A stretch of 64,000 nucleotides of DNA from Streptomyces misionensis (GCF_900104815.1 NZ_FNTD01000004.1:3860501-3924500); one strand, 5' to 3'. Positions 7,886 through 16,508 are shown, counted from the first letter of the stretch. The notes: generated by a model from the letters alone, not told the origin. Numbers and translations are program-made.

Positions 7886-8230
7886 ATGACATCGGACAAC
7901 TCTCTGAATGATCGTCTGGACGACGACGACTACCCCGCGTACACCATGGGCCGGGCAGCCGAGATGCTCGGGACCACCCCGGCGTTCCTCCGAGCCATCG
8001 GTGAGGCCCGTCTGATCACTCCCCTCCGCTCGGAGGGAGGGCATCGCCGGTACTCCCGCTACCAACTGCGGATCGCCGCGCGCGCCCGCGAGCTCGTCGA
8101 CAAGGGGACCCCGATCGAGGCCGCGTGCCGCATCGTCATCCTCGAGGACCAGCTCGAGGAAGCGCAGCGCATCAACGCCGAGTACCGCCGTGCCGCCGGC
8201 CAGTCGGCGGGCGGCCCCGGCTCCGGCTGA
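7886..8230 (+). CDS. Small MerR-type transcriptional regulator
   Basis: 114 residues from an ATG preceded by GCGAGGTGAC. The winged-helix MerR domain is visible: AYTMGRAAEMLGTTPAFLRA, then EARLITPLRSEGGHRRYSRY and IAARARELVDKGTPIEAACR, followed by a short coiled-coil helix (IVILEDQLEEAQRINAEY). There is no C-terminal effector domain or Cys cluster, so it is unlikely to be a classical metal sensor. It lies beside two cold-shock modules, and a decayed copy of its C-terminal half sits at 8530-8680 in front of the second module, which ties it to cold-shock regulation by association. Confidence 0.88.
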   Translation: MTSDNSLNDRLDDDDYPAYTMGRAAEMLGTTPAFLRAIGEARLITPLRSEGGHRRYSRYQLRIAARARELVDKGTPIEAACRIVILEDQLEEAQRINAEYRRAAGQSAGGPGSG

Positions 8231-8529
8231 ACCCGCGCGCGGCAGGCCCCCGGGTGGCCACGCGCCGGCCGGCGGAGTCGTGCGCGGCCAGGGGCCGCCC
8301 GGGCCGGGTGATCGCCGACGCCCGTACGGTCCGCCGCGTCCCCCGTGATCCCCGACCCGCCCTCATCTCGGCGCGCGGGCCGGCTCCGCCCGGGACCTCG
8401 CGGTCCGGGACGAGAGACACCTCTCATGCGGCCGCCCCGGGGTGAGACATCGGTCTCGCCGACCGGTGTGGAAACCTGTCGCGACCAGTGCATGTTTTCT
8501 GATCCAGTGGCGTGAGGCCGATCACCCCG

Positions 8530-8680
8530 CCGTGGCCCGGTCGGCGTCCACCGCCGGTATGCGCGCAGCCCGCCGCACATCGCCGCCCGCGCCGTGCACC
8601 GACCGGCCAGAGCCCCCGGTCGCGACCGCGTGCCGCATCGTCATCCTCCAGGACCAACCGGACGGCACGCTCCCGCCGGA
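8530..8680 (+). pseudogene. Decayed duplicate of the C-terminal half of the MerR-type gene
   Basis: Nucleotides 8627-8655 (CGCGTGCCGCATCGTCATCC and flanks) almost exactly repeat 8123-8151 within the intact MerR gene. Weaker similarity extends leftwards to the CGCCGGTA at 8550, matching the HRRYSRY codons. The recognisable peptide TACRIVILQDQ matches EAACRIVILEDQ, but the upstream part is out of frame and no start exists, so this is a remnant. The sequence on either side (8231-8529 and 8681-8813) holds no gene I can support. It indicates that the regulator plus csp plus helicase unit was duplicated and one regulator copy then decayed. Confidence 0.65.
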
Positions 8681-8813
8681 CCGGGTAGTGCACCGGGCAC
8701 CGGGCGAGGGCACCGCGATTATCTGGTCTCGCCGGTACAGAATTACGGTCCGTGACGAGGGATACTTTCGCGACACCCGGAAAAACGTCCGGGCGCGGCG
8801 AACCGACCTGTGT

Positions 8814-8955
8814 TAGCGTGATAGCAGTTGCAGTTTTGGTTGCCAGAGATTTTTTCTTTGCAAAACTTTCCGGATCTTTCCGGAGGGGTGATCATCGCGG
8901 CGACTCGGCTCCGTAAAGTGCGGAGTCCGGCACTGCCCCTCAAGGGAGATTCAAT
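8814..8955 (+). promoter_or_regulatory. Promoter and conserved 5' leader of the second csp gene
   Basis: A TAGCGT -10 box (8814-8819) predicts a start near 8826, exactly where the conserved element CAGTTGCAGT..TGGTTGCCAG (8825-8846) begins. A second shared element GGGGTGATCATCGCGGCGAC lies at 8885-8904, and an AAGGGAG ribosome site precedes the ATG. The spacing from -10 to the element is the same as in the first csp leader, and the intervening sequence is AT-rich and different. Confidence 0.65.
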
Positions 8956-9159
8956 ATGGCATCTGGCACCGTGAAGTGGTTCAACGCGGAAAAGGGCTTC
9001 GGCTTCATCGAGCAGGACGGCGGCGGCGCCGACGTGTTCGCCCACTACTCGAACATCGCCACCAGCGGCTTCCGTGAGCTTCAGGAAGGCCAGAAGGTTA
9101 CCTTCGACGTCACGCAGGGCCAGAAGGGCCCGCAGGCCGAGAACATCGTTCCCGCCTGA
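8956..9159 (+). CDS. CspA-family cold-shock protein (copy 2)
   Basis: 67 residues, one cold-shock domain with KGFGFIEQ and DVFAHYS. It differs from copy 1 mainly at residue 3 (S for T), in the RELQEG segment and in [19 protein letters not shown] identity in the first half is nearly complete, pointing to recent duplication or gene conversion. It has its own promoter, leader and terminator and is followed by its own DEAD-box helicase. Confidence 0.97.
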   Translation: MASGTVKWFNAEKGFGFIEQDGGGADVFAHYSNIATSGFRELQEGQKVTFDVTQGQKGPQAENIVPA

Positions 9160-9208
9160 ACTGACGCCTGACGCCAGTCTTAGCGAGCCGCTGGTTCGCG
9201 CATCATGC

Positions 9209-9245
9209 GGCTGGGGCCCGCGCCCTCGGGGTGCGGGCCCCAGCC
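9209..9245 (+). terminator. Intrinsic terminator after csp copy 2
   Basis: A 17-bp stem (arm 9209-9225, partner 9229-9245, one G-T type mismatch pair) with loop TCG. The arm core GGCTGGGGCCCGC and partner GCGGGCCCCAGCC are the same as in the terminator after copy 1, so the terminator was duplicated with the gene. Confidence 0.9.
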
Positions 9246-9372
9246 CATTGCTGTGCCCGTTTCCCGAACGGGCCGCCTCTCCATACTTTTCTTCGGCACA
9301 TTCTTGCGAATCTCGCGCGGTCACCTCCGCTGACGGAATTCCTCGATACGCCGCATCGAGGAGGGTTCCTCC

Positions 9373-10851
9373 ATGAACCGCACCCGTCATACCGGCGGCA
9401 GGCCCACACGTTCGGCGGGCGCCGACCGCGGTGGCCGCTTCCGCTCCCGCAAGCCGGGCCGCCAGGGCACGTCCCCGGCCCCGCGCCGGCAGGAATTCGC
9501 CCTGCCGGTCACCCTCACCGAGCCGCTCCCCGCGGTCGAGACGTTCGCCGAACTGGAGATGCCCGCCCGGCTGACCGCGGCCCTCGTCCAGCAGGGCCTG
9601 ACCACGCCCTTCCCGATCCAGGCGGCCACCCTGCCGAACGCGCTGGCGGGCCGGGACGTCCTGGGCCGGGGCCGTACCGGCTCGGGCAAGACGCTCGCCT
9701 TCGGCCTGCCCGTGCTGGCCCGGCTCGACGGACAGCGGGCCCAGCCCCGGCAGCCGCTGGCCCTGGTCCTCGTCCCCACCCGGGAACTGGCCCAGCAGGT
9801 CACCGACGCCCTCACCCCCTACGCCCAGGCCCTGCGCCTGCGGCTCGCCACCGTGGTGGGCGGCGTGTCCATCGGCCGGCAGGCGGGTGTGCTGCGCGGC
9901 GGCGCGGAGGTCGTCGTCGCGACACCCGGCCGGCTCAAGGACCTGATCGAGCGCGATGCCTGCCGGCTGGACGAGGTCGCCGTCACCGTCCTGGACGAGG
10001 CCGACCAGATGGCCGACATGGGCTTCATGCCGCAGGTCACCGAGCTGCTCGACCAAGTGCCCGCCGACGGGCAGCGGTTGCTGTTCTCGGCCACCCTGGA
10101 CCGCAACATCGACCAGCTGGTCCGCCGCTACCTCGACGACCCGGTCGTGCACTCGGTCGACCCGTCCGCCGGGGCGGTCACCACGATGGAGCACCACCTG
10201 CTGCACGTGCGGGACGCCGACAAGCACACCGCCGCCACCGAGATCGCCGCCCGCGACGGGCGGGTGATCATGTTCCTGGACACCAAGCACGCGGTGGACG
10301 GGCTGGTCAAGCACCTGCTGTCCGTCGGGGTGCGGGCCGGGGCCCTGCACGGCGGAAAGTCCCAGCCGCAGCGCAACCGGACCCTCGCCCAGTTCAAGGA
10401 CGGGCAGGTCACGGCGCTGGTGGCCACCAATGTCGCCGCGCGTGGCATCCATGTGGAGGGGCTCGACCTCGTGGTGAACGTCGACCCGCCGGGCGACCAC
10501 AAGGACTATCTGCACCGGGGCGGCCGTACCGCGCGAGCCGGGGAGTCCGGCACCGTCGTCACCCTGGTGCTGCCGCACCAGCGGCGCGCGATGGACCGGC
10601 TGATGGCCGACGCCGACATCGCTCCGCGGACCGCCATGGTGCGCCCGGGCGACGCCGAGTTGCAGCGCATCACCGGCGCCCGGACCCCGTCCGGGGTGCC
10701 CGTCGTCATCGCCGTACCGGTCGCCGAGGGCGCCGAGCGCGGTGGGCGCGGGGGGTCCGGCGGGCGCAGGCGGCGCGGCTCCGGCGCCGGCCGTGGCGGG
10801 AGCGGGCGGTCCGGCGCGCGGACCCGTCGTTCCGCCCCGCGGAGCAACTGA
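9373..10851 (+). CDS. DEAD-box ATP-dependent RNA helicase (copy 2)
   Basis: A 492-residue paralogue of the helicase at 4777, collinear through every motif: FPIQAATLP, GRTGSGKT, PTRELAQQ, VLDEADQM, SATLDRN, VATNVAARGI and HRGGRTARAG. The basic N-terminal tail and the Gly/Arg-rich C-terminal tail (RGGRGGSGGRRRRGSGAGRG region) differ most, so the two copies may bind different RNAs. ATG chosen because of GAGGAGGG upstream and agreement with copy 1. Probably works with the preceding csp gene in cold adaptation. There is no CBS-like gene after this copy. Confidence 0.95.
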   Translation: MNRTRHTGGRPTRSAGADRGGRFRSRKPGRQGTSPAPRRQEFALPVTLTEPLPAVETFAELEMPARLTAALVQQGLTTPFPIQAATLPNALAGRDVLGRGRTGSGKTLAFGLPVLARLDGQRAQPRQPLALVLVPTRELAQQVTDALTPYAQALRLRLATVVGGVSIGRQAGVLRGGAEVVVATPGRLKDLIERDACRLDEVAVTVLDEADQMADMGFMPQVTELLDQVPADGQRLLFSATLDRNIDQLVRRYLDDPVVHSVDPSAGAVTTMEHHLLHVRDADKHTAATEIAARDGRVIMFLDTKHAVDGLVKHLLSVGVRAGALHGGKSQPQRNRTLAQFKDGQVTALVATNVAARGIHVEGLDLVVNVDPPGDHKDYLHRGGRTARAGESGTVVTLVLPHQRRAMDRLMADADIAPRTAMVRPGDAELQRITGARTPSGVPVVIAVPVAEGAERGGRGGSGGRRRRGSGAGRGGSGRSGARTRRSAPRSN

Positions 10852-10911
10852 CGCAAACGGTCCTCGCCCGGCGCCGTCCGCTCCTGGCCGGTGCCGCCGT
10901 GCCGGGTCCCG

Positions 10912-12339
10912 TCAGCCGATGGTGACCACCCGCGCCCACGGCGGCGGGCCGGCCGGGGTGTAGTCGGGGTCTTCCTCGTGGACGGCGCGGGCCGGACGCG
11001 GGAAGAGGCCGACGACCGTGCGGCAGGGCGGCTGGGCGGAGGGCCAGGGGGTCTGGCCGTCGGTCAAGGCGACGATGACGTCCGGGCGGGGACGGGAGCG
11101 CAGGGCCTGGGCGAAGCCGGAGCGCAGGTCCGTTCCGCCGCCGCCGATCAGCGTCATGCTCTCGGCGCGGCAGAGGGGGACGGCGATGCCGGCGGCCGCG
11201 TCGCAGGAGACCACCGAGACCAGGTCCCGCCGCCCGCCGACCGCCCGCGAGATCGCCGCCACCTCCAGCAGCGCGCCGCCCAGTTCCGCGTCGCTGACCG
11301 AGCCGGAGGTGTCGATCACCACGCAGACCCGGGGCGGCGTGCGGCGCAGGCTCGGCAGCAGTACCCCGGGGACAGCGGCCGAGCGCCGGGACGGGCGCCG
11401 GTAGCTGTGGTTCTCGCCCACCCCCGGCGCCCCCGCCGCGGAGCGGACCGCGGCGCCCAGCAGCTGCCGCCACGGCTGCGGGGGATGGAACGCCTCATCC
11501 GCCCACCGGCGCCAGCCCTCCGGCGCGTCGCCCGGCCGGCCCTTGATGCCCTCCGCGACCCGGAAGCGGACGGCGTCCCGCTGCTGCCTGGTCAGTCCGT
11601 GGGCTCCCTCGGGCCCCAGTTCCCAGGGCCGGTGCTGCCCGTCGGCGCCGCTGCCGCAGTCCAGCCAGGCCAGCTCCGCGGTGAGCCCGGTCATCGACGC
11701 CGTCCGCAGGTACTCCTCCATCAGCAGCCCGGGGGGCAGCCGCAGCAGCGACGGCAGCACCGCACCGGCGGGCCGGGGCAGCCCGTCGCCGTAGATGTCG
11801 TCGTTGATCTCGAAGTCGGCCGCGATGTTGCGGCGCAGCCTGCTCCGGTCCTCGGCCGCGCGGTCACCGGCGCCCGGCCCCCGCTCCTCGTGTGCCCGTG
11901 CGTGGCGCTCGCCGCGTCCGTGGTGGTCCCGCAGCAGGTGGGAGACCTCGTGCACCCACACGCCCGCCAGGTCCTCGACCGGGGTGCGCGCCACGAACGC
12001 GGGTGACACGTAGCAGCGCCAGTACCGGTCCACCGCCATCGTCGGCACCGACCGGTCCTCCACGACGTGCAGCGCGAACAGCGCGTCGGCCAGGTAGGGG
12101 CGGACCTTGACCGCGTGGAGCCGGGCGGCCAGCAGCTTCTCCATGTCCAGGGGCGGCGCGGCCGAGCCGCCCGGCGGCTCCGGTGCGGCGGCCCGCACCG
12201 GGCGGGGCGGAGCGGGCCGGGACATCGGGCGGGGCACCGGGCGCGGCAGCGGGGGCCTGGCAGGTGCGGGCAGCGGGCGTGGCGACGCCTGGTCCGTGGG
12301 GCCCGGCGCCGGGCGCCGGGGACTCGCGGGGCCGTTCAT
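10912..12339 (-). CDS. vWA-domain protein with HExxH metallopeptidase-like domain (COG3864 type)
   Basis: 475 residues. A Pro/Arg-rich disordered N-terminus (1-65) is followed by a metallopeptidase-like domain with HEVSHLLRDHHGR (H130, E131, H134) and downstream acidic residues. The C-terminal half is a von Willebrand A fold with the MIDAS motif DTSGS (343-347) and GGGGTDL. Proteins of this type are usually paired with MoxR ATPases, which are thought to remodel or load a target complex with the vWA partner. The start ATG overlaps the stop of the MoxR gene by 4 bases (ATGA), so translation is coupled. Whether the HExxH site is active is unknown. Confidence 0.85.
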   Translation of the reverse strand: MNGPASPRRPAPGPTDQASPRPLPAPARPPLPRPVPRPMSRPAPPRPVRAAAPEPPGGSAAPPLDMEKLLAARLHAVKVRPYLADALFALHVVEDRSVPTMAVDRYWRCYVSPAFVARTPVEDLAGVWVHEVSHLLRDHHGRGERHARAHEERGPGAGDRAAEDRSRLRRNIAADFEINDDIYGDGLPRPAGAVLPSLLRLPPGLLMEEYLRTASMTGLTAELAWLDCGSGADGQHRPWELGPEGAHGLTRQQRDAVRFRVAEGIKGRPGDAPEGWRRWADEAFHPPQPWRQLLGAAVRSAAGAPGVGENHSYRRPSRRSAAVPGVLLPSLRRTPPRVCVVIDTSGSVSDAELGGALLEVAAISRAVGGRRDLVSVVSCDAAAGIAVPLCRAESMTLIGGGGTDLRSGFAQALRSRPRPDVIVALTDGQTPWPSAQPPCRTVVGLFPRPARAVHEEDPDYTPAGPPPWARVVTIG

Positions 12340-13622
12340 CGGGCCGTTCCCGTCGGGTGCCCGGCGGTGGCCGGGGTCTTGGCCCGGGCCACCGAGCGGT
12401 CCGCCCGCCGGACGAGGTCGATCACTCCGGCCAGCCGTTCCACGGTGTCCGGCACCTCCCAGTCATCGCGTCGCAGCGCGGCCAGTGCCGTCGCCGGGGC
12501 CACCACCAGGTCCGGGGCGCCGGTCTCCAGGGCGCGGACCAGCACCGCCCAGCCCGCCTCCCACCTCTCCCGCCGGGGCCGCGCACCGACGGCTGCGACC
12601 ACCGCCTCCAGCGCCGCCTGCCGCAGATCGCCCCGCACCGGCAGCTCCGCGGTGGGCGGGTCGGCCAGCAGCGACTCCGGGTCCGGCAGGTCCATCCGGT
12701 CCATGTGGGCGAGGAGTTCGAGCCCCGGCCCGTCCCCCACCGCGCCCCGCACCAGCAGCGCCAGCACGTCCCGGGAGACACCGGCGGCCGTGCCGAAGGC
12801 CAGCAGCGTCAGCGCGGCCTCCCAGCTGCGGGGCGAGGGCCAGGCGCCGCCGCGCCGGGCCTCGGTGCTCGGCAGCCGGTGGATCAGCGTCGGCCTGGCC
12901 TCCAGGAACCCGCACACCACCCGCCGGGCGAACGCCACCGCCTCCGCCAGCCGCTCCGGCACCAGCCGGGGCAGCTCCGCCCGGGGCCAGACCCCGCCGA
13001 GTCCGCGCACCACCACCTCCCGGTCGTGCACCCAGTGCAGATGCACGAACCGGTTGGCCAGCGGCGGGCTCAGCTCCCACCCGTCCGCGGCCGACGCGCG
13101 CGGGTTGGCGGCGGCGACGATCCGTACGCCCGGCGGCAGTTGGAGCGCGCCGACCCGCCGTTCCAGGACGACCCGGAGCAGCGCGGCCTGGACGGCGGGG
13201 GTGGCGGTGGAGAGTTCGTCGAGGAAGAGCAACCCACGGCCCGCGCGGACCAGTTCCACGGCCCACTGCGGTGGCGCCATCGGCACCCCCTGGACGGCCG
13301 GGTCCTCGCCCAGGATGGGCAGCCCGGAGAAGTCGGACGGCTCGTGGACGCTCGCGATCACGGTGGTCAGCGGCAGGTCGAGGGAGGTGGCGAGCTGGGT
13401 GAGGGCCGCGGTCTTGCCGATGCCCGGCTCGCCCCAGAGCAGCACGGGCAGGTCGGCGGCGACGGCGAGCGTGAGCGCTTCGAGCTGCTCGTCGGGGCGC
13501 GGCTCGGTGGTGGTCGTCCGCAGCAGGGACAACAGGTCGTCGGCCACGGCGAGTTGGGCATCGGTGGCGGAGCCGGTGGCGGGCGGGGCGGGCAGGAGGG
13601 CGCTGGGGGTCATGGGCATCAC
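12336..13622 (-). CDS. MoxR-type AAA+ ATPase
   Basis: About 428 residues. Walker A GEPGIGKT (64-71), Walker B LLFLDELS (131-138), sensor 1 region IVAAANPRA, and a C-terminal lid. The insert pattern around SDFSGLPILGED fits MoxR proteins, which act as chaperone-like ATPases with vWA partners. Start is ambiguous: GTG 13622, ATG 13619 and ATG 13613 are all in frame; CAGGTG lies just before 13619. It is the middle gene of a three-gene operon (unknown at 15227, this gene, HExxH/vWA protein). Confidence 0.9.
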   Translation of the reverse strand: MMPMTPSALLPAPPATGSATDAQLAVADDLLSLLRTTTTEPRPDEQLEALTLAVAADLPVLLWGEPGIGKTAALTQLATSLDLPLTTVIASVHEPSDFSGLPILGEDPAVQGVPMAPPQWAVELVRAGRGLLFLDELSTATPAVQAALLRVVLERRVGALQLPPGVRIVAAANPRASAADGWELSPPLANRFVHLHWVHDREVVVRGLGGVWPRAELPRLVPERLAEAVAFARRVVCGFLEARPTLIHRLPSTEARRGGAWPSPRSWEAALTLLAFGTAAGVSRDVLALLVRGAVGDGPGLELLAHMDRMDLPDPESLLADPPTAELPVRGDLRQAALEAVVAAVGARPRRERWEAGWAVLVRALETGAPDLVVAPATALAALRRDDWEVPDTVERLAGVIDLVRRADRSVARAKTPATAGHPTGTAR

Positions 13623-13802
13623 CTGGGGTGGGAGGAGGGGACGGGCGAGGAGCCGTCGCGGACGTCTTGGGGCGCGCGGCGCGGCACACGGGCGCCGGCG
13701 GGGCGGGAAACAGGTGCCGGTGGCGCGGACAACGGATGCCGGCGGGTCCGCCGGTCGGCGGGCGCGGCGAGGGGCCGGGTTCCGGCGGGGCGCCGGTCGG
13801 GC

Positions 13803-15227
13803 TCAGGGCTGGCCGGTGCGGGGGCGGGAGCGGCTGTTCCGCTTGCCGAGCAGCGCGGGAGGCGTACGGCGGCTACGGCGGTCGAGCCGGGGGCGGTGGC
13901 CCTGGTAGGGGTCCGCGACGCCCCCGCCCCCGGCCGCGCGGGCCCCGGGGTGCTCGGCGACCAGCCCCGAGCGGAACAGGCCGTGGTCGACACGGCGGGC
14001 GGCCGCCGACTCCAGTTCCGCCCGGAGCGGTCCGTCGCGCAGCACCGCGCCGGGGCCGAGCAGGCCCTCGACCACGGCCAGCGCTCCGGTGACGTCACCG
14101 TGGCCGAGCCGCTCCCGGACCGCGGGCAGCGCCTCCGGGTTGCGGTGCACCGCGTCGATGGCCCGCAGACAGGGCAGCGGCGGGCCACCGAGCGCCACCA
14201 GCAGTTCCTCGCGGCGCAGTTGGTCCGGGTCGTGGTCGACGGCCGTGAGCACGCCGTCGCGCAGCGCGAGCCGGTGGACCTCGCCCCGGCACTCCACCCG
14301 GTGCGGATCGCCGGGCTCGGACGCGGGTGCGGCCGCCGGTGCCGGCCCGGGCACCGGCAGGGCCGCGGCGACGAGCGGGTGCAGCCGCTCGGGCGCGATC
14401 AGCCCGGCCCGCAGCAGTTCCAGGTCCGGCAGGAGCCGGGCCGCCGCCTCCGGCAGCACCGGGAGCGCGGCGGCCTCCTGCGGCGGCGGGGCGGCACGCG
14501 GCTGCCGGAGCACCGGGACGTGGGCGTCGTCCGGAGCGACGAGTTCGAGTACGAGGCGGCTGCGCGCGGCCAGTCGTACGGTGAAGGCCCCTCGGGACCG
14601 GCCCTCGGCGCGCAGCAGCAGCTCCGCCTCGGCGGCCCAGCGGTCCTTGGCCCACGGCGGGTCGGCGGACGACACCGCGGGGGTGCCGGTCCAGCCGCTG
14701 CGCCGCGCCAGTTCGCCGCTGCGGGTGGCGTCCCAGAGGTGCCGGTGCAGGTCGAGGCGGAAACGGCGGTCGGGGTGCGGGTGCGGATGGTGGCGGGGAG
14801 CGCCGTCCCCCGGGCCCGTCCACAGGGACAGGGACATGCGCTGTCCGGCGTCCGCCCAGGCCGGTGGTGTCCGCACCACGAGGTGCACGGGGGTGCCCGG
14901 ATCGCCGTACCGGGCGAGGGAGAGGGTGAGGCCGGGCCGCAGGCGTCCGTCGGGGGCGATCCGGGGCATGTGCCAGCGGAGCAGGTCGGGTGCCAGCCGA
15001 CGCAGATCCGCGCGGAGGCGGGTGACGAGGCCGGTGCCGTGGCGGTCGCGCACGGCGCGCAGATCGAGGTCGACGTCGATCCGGGCGGCGGCGCAGGCCC
15101 CCGCCCAGTCACCGACCGCGCGGCGGGCGGTCGCGGTCTCGATCATGGACGGTGGCACGGCGTACTCGCGTACGCGCTGCCACATCGACAGGTGGGGCGG
15201 AAGGTCGTTCGCGACGTGGTGGGCCAT
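13803..15227 (-). CDS. Unknown protein, first gene of the MoxR/vWA operon
   Basis: 474 residues from the ATG at 15227, chosen for the AAGGTGAG ribosome site 7 bases upstream. The protein is soluble, with no signal peptide or membrane segment. The N-terminal part (about 1-200) alternates helices and strands (VPPSMIETATARRAVGDW, VDLDLRAVRDRHG, LRWHMPRIAPDGRLRPGL); the rest is Ala/Pro/Leu-rich and ends in a very basic tail. I do not recognise the family. Its place upstream of MoxR and the vWA protein suggests it is the system-specific partner or target. A 180-bp gap without features I can name separates it from MoxR. Confidence 0.75.
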   Translation of the reverse strand: MAHHVANDLPPHLSMWQRVREYAVPPSMIETATARRAVGDWAGACAAARIDVDLDLRAVRDRHGTGLVTRLRADLRRLAPDLLRWHMPRIAPDGRLRPGLTLSLARYGDPGTPVHLVVRTPPAWADAGQRMSLSLWTGPGDGAPRHHPHPHPDRRFRLDLHRHLWDATRSGELARRSGWTGTPAVSSADPPWAKDRWAAEAELLLRAEGRSRGAFTVRLAARSRLVLELVAPDDAHVPVLRQPRAAPPPQEAAALPVLPEAAARLLPDLELLRAGLIAPERLHPLVAAALPVPGPAPAAAPASEPGDPHRVECRGEVHRLALRDGVLTAVDHDPDQLRREELLVALGGPPLPCLRAIDAVHRNPEALPAVRERLGHGDVTGALAVVEGLLGPGAVLRDGPLRAELESAAARRVDHGLFRSGLVAEHPGARAAGGGGVADPYQGHRPRLDRRSRRTPPALLGKRNSRSRPRTGQP

Positions 15228-15316
15228 CAGCACTCACCTTGCGCGAACGAGTCCCCCAATCCGAGCGAGGAGAAGTTCTTCATCGCGGGCATGATAGGCA
15301 CCACCGGGCCGTGCTG

Positions 15317-16444
15317 TCAGTTCATTTGTGCGACCGGGGAGCCGGCGGCGGCCAGGGTGGGGTAGTCGGTGTAGCCGGTCGCTCCGCCCGTGTACATCGC
15401 GTACTCGTCCCGCACCTGGTTGAGCGGTGCGCCGATGCGCAGTCGTTCGACGAGGTCGGGGTTGGCGAGGAAGGCGCGGCCGAGGGCGATCAGGTCGGCG
15501 CCCGCGGCGAGGAGCCGCTCGCCCGCGCTCCGGCCGCCGTCGTGCGGAAGCGGTTCGCCCCAGCCCAGCGCCGGGTTGGCGATCAGCGTGCCCGGCCAGG
15601 CCCCGCGCAGTTCGTGGAAGAGGGGCTGGTCCGGGTCGGCGAACACGAGGTGCAGATAGGCGAGTCCGGTGTCCGCCAGGGCCTCGACGAGTGCCGGGTA
15701 GATGTCCCCGGTGGCCCCTTCCTCGATGCCGTTGACGGTGTTCCCGGGGGAGATGCGCAGCCCCACGCGTTCGGGGCCGATCGCGGCGGCGACGGCGCGC
15801 ACCACCTCGACCACGAAGCGGATCCGGCCGGAGACCGGGCCGCCGTACGCGTCGGTGCGGTGGTTGGTGTTCGCCGCCAGGAACTGGTGCAGCAAGTGGC
15901 CGTTGGCCGCGTGCACTTCGACGCCCTCGAAGCCCGCCTCGATCGCGTTGCGGGCGGCCGCGGCGAAGTCGGCGACGGTGGTCTCGATGTCGGCGAGCGT
16001 CATCTCGCGCGGTACGACGGCCTCTTGGCGGCCGGTGGGGGTGTGGATCGTCTCGGGGAGCGGGACGGGCGAGGGGGCAATCGGCGTCAGCCCGCTGTTG
16101 TCGGGGTGGCCGACCCGGCCGCCGTGCTGGAGCTGCAGGAACATCCGGCCGCCCTCGGCCCGTACCGCGTCGGTGACCCGGCGCCAGCCGGCCACGTGGG
16201 CCGCGTCGTGGATGGCGGGGATGTTGGGGTACGTCCGGCCCACGGCGTTCGGCGTGGTGGCCTCGGCGATGATCAGCCCGGCGGACGCGCGCTGTGCGTA
16301 GTAGGTGGCCATGAGCGGTCCGGGGACCCCGTCCGCCGCGGCGCGGTTGCGGGTCAGGGGGGCCATCACCAGGCGGTTGGACAGGTGCAGGGGGCCCAGG
16401 CGGGCAGGCTCGAAGAGGCCGGAATCGGCGGGTGCGTTCGTCAT
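15317..16444 (-). CDS. Old Yellow Enzyme-family alkene reductase (NemA-like)
   Basis: A 375-residue FMN-dependent TIM barrel. Family marks are APLTRNRA near 28-35, LQLQHGGR (104-110), the substrate-anion pair H178 and N181 in HAANGHLLHQFL, and RTDAYGG. It should reduce activated C=C bonds or nitro groups with NAD(P)H. The Tyr that usually follows the HxxN pair as proton donor (HxxNGY) is His183 here, which may change its chemistry. The gene is divergent from a MerR regulator, and the start codon lies 6 nt after a TACCGT box, so the mRNA is probably leaderless. Confidence 0.93.
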   Translation of the reverse strand: MTNAPADSGLFEPARLGPLHLSNRLVMAPLTRNRAAADGVPGPLMATYYAQRASAGLIIAEATTPNAVGRTYPNIPAIHDAAHVAGWRRVTDAVRAEGGRMFLQLQHGGRVGHPDNSGLTPIAPSPVPLPETIHTPTGRQEAVVPREMTLADIETTVADFAAAARNAIEAGFEGVEVHAANGHLLHQFLAANTNHRTDAYGGPVSGRIRFVVEVVRAVAAAIGPERVGLRISPGNTVNGIEEGATGDIYPALVEALADTGLAYLHLVFADPDQPLFHELRGAWPGTLIANPALGWGEPLPHDGGRSAGERLLAAGADLIALGRAFLANPDLVERLRIGAPLNQVRDEYAMYTGGATGYTDYPTLAAAGSPVAQMN

Positions 16445-16450
16445 GGCCGT

Positions 16451-16482
16451 ACGGTAGAAGTTGACACCGGTGTCAGGTTCAA
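16451..16482 (-). promoter_or_regulatory. MerR-activated leaderless promoter of the alkene reductase
   Basis: Read on the minus strand: TTGAAC (-35, 16482-16477), a 20-bp spacer, TACCGT (-10, 16456-16451), then 6 nt to the ATG. The spacer holds a perfect 14-bp palindrome TGACACCGGTGTCA (16462-16475). A 19-20-bp spacer with an internal palindrome is the hallmark of promoters activated by MerR proteins through DNA distortion, and the divergent gene encodes a MerR protein. Confidence 0.8.
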
Positions 16483-16508
16483 GCCCGCTTCGGCATGCGA
16501 GGTGAGGG

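Noticed and set aside
12183..15365. A 1,060-codon open frame on the plus strand opposite the MoxR operon
   Set aside because: Shadow of the minus-strand genes, with low-complexity Gly/Arg composition and no start context.
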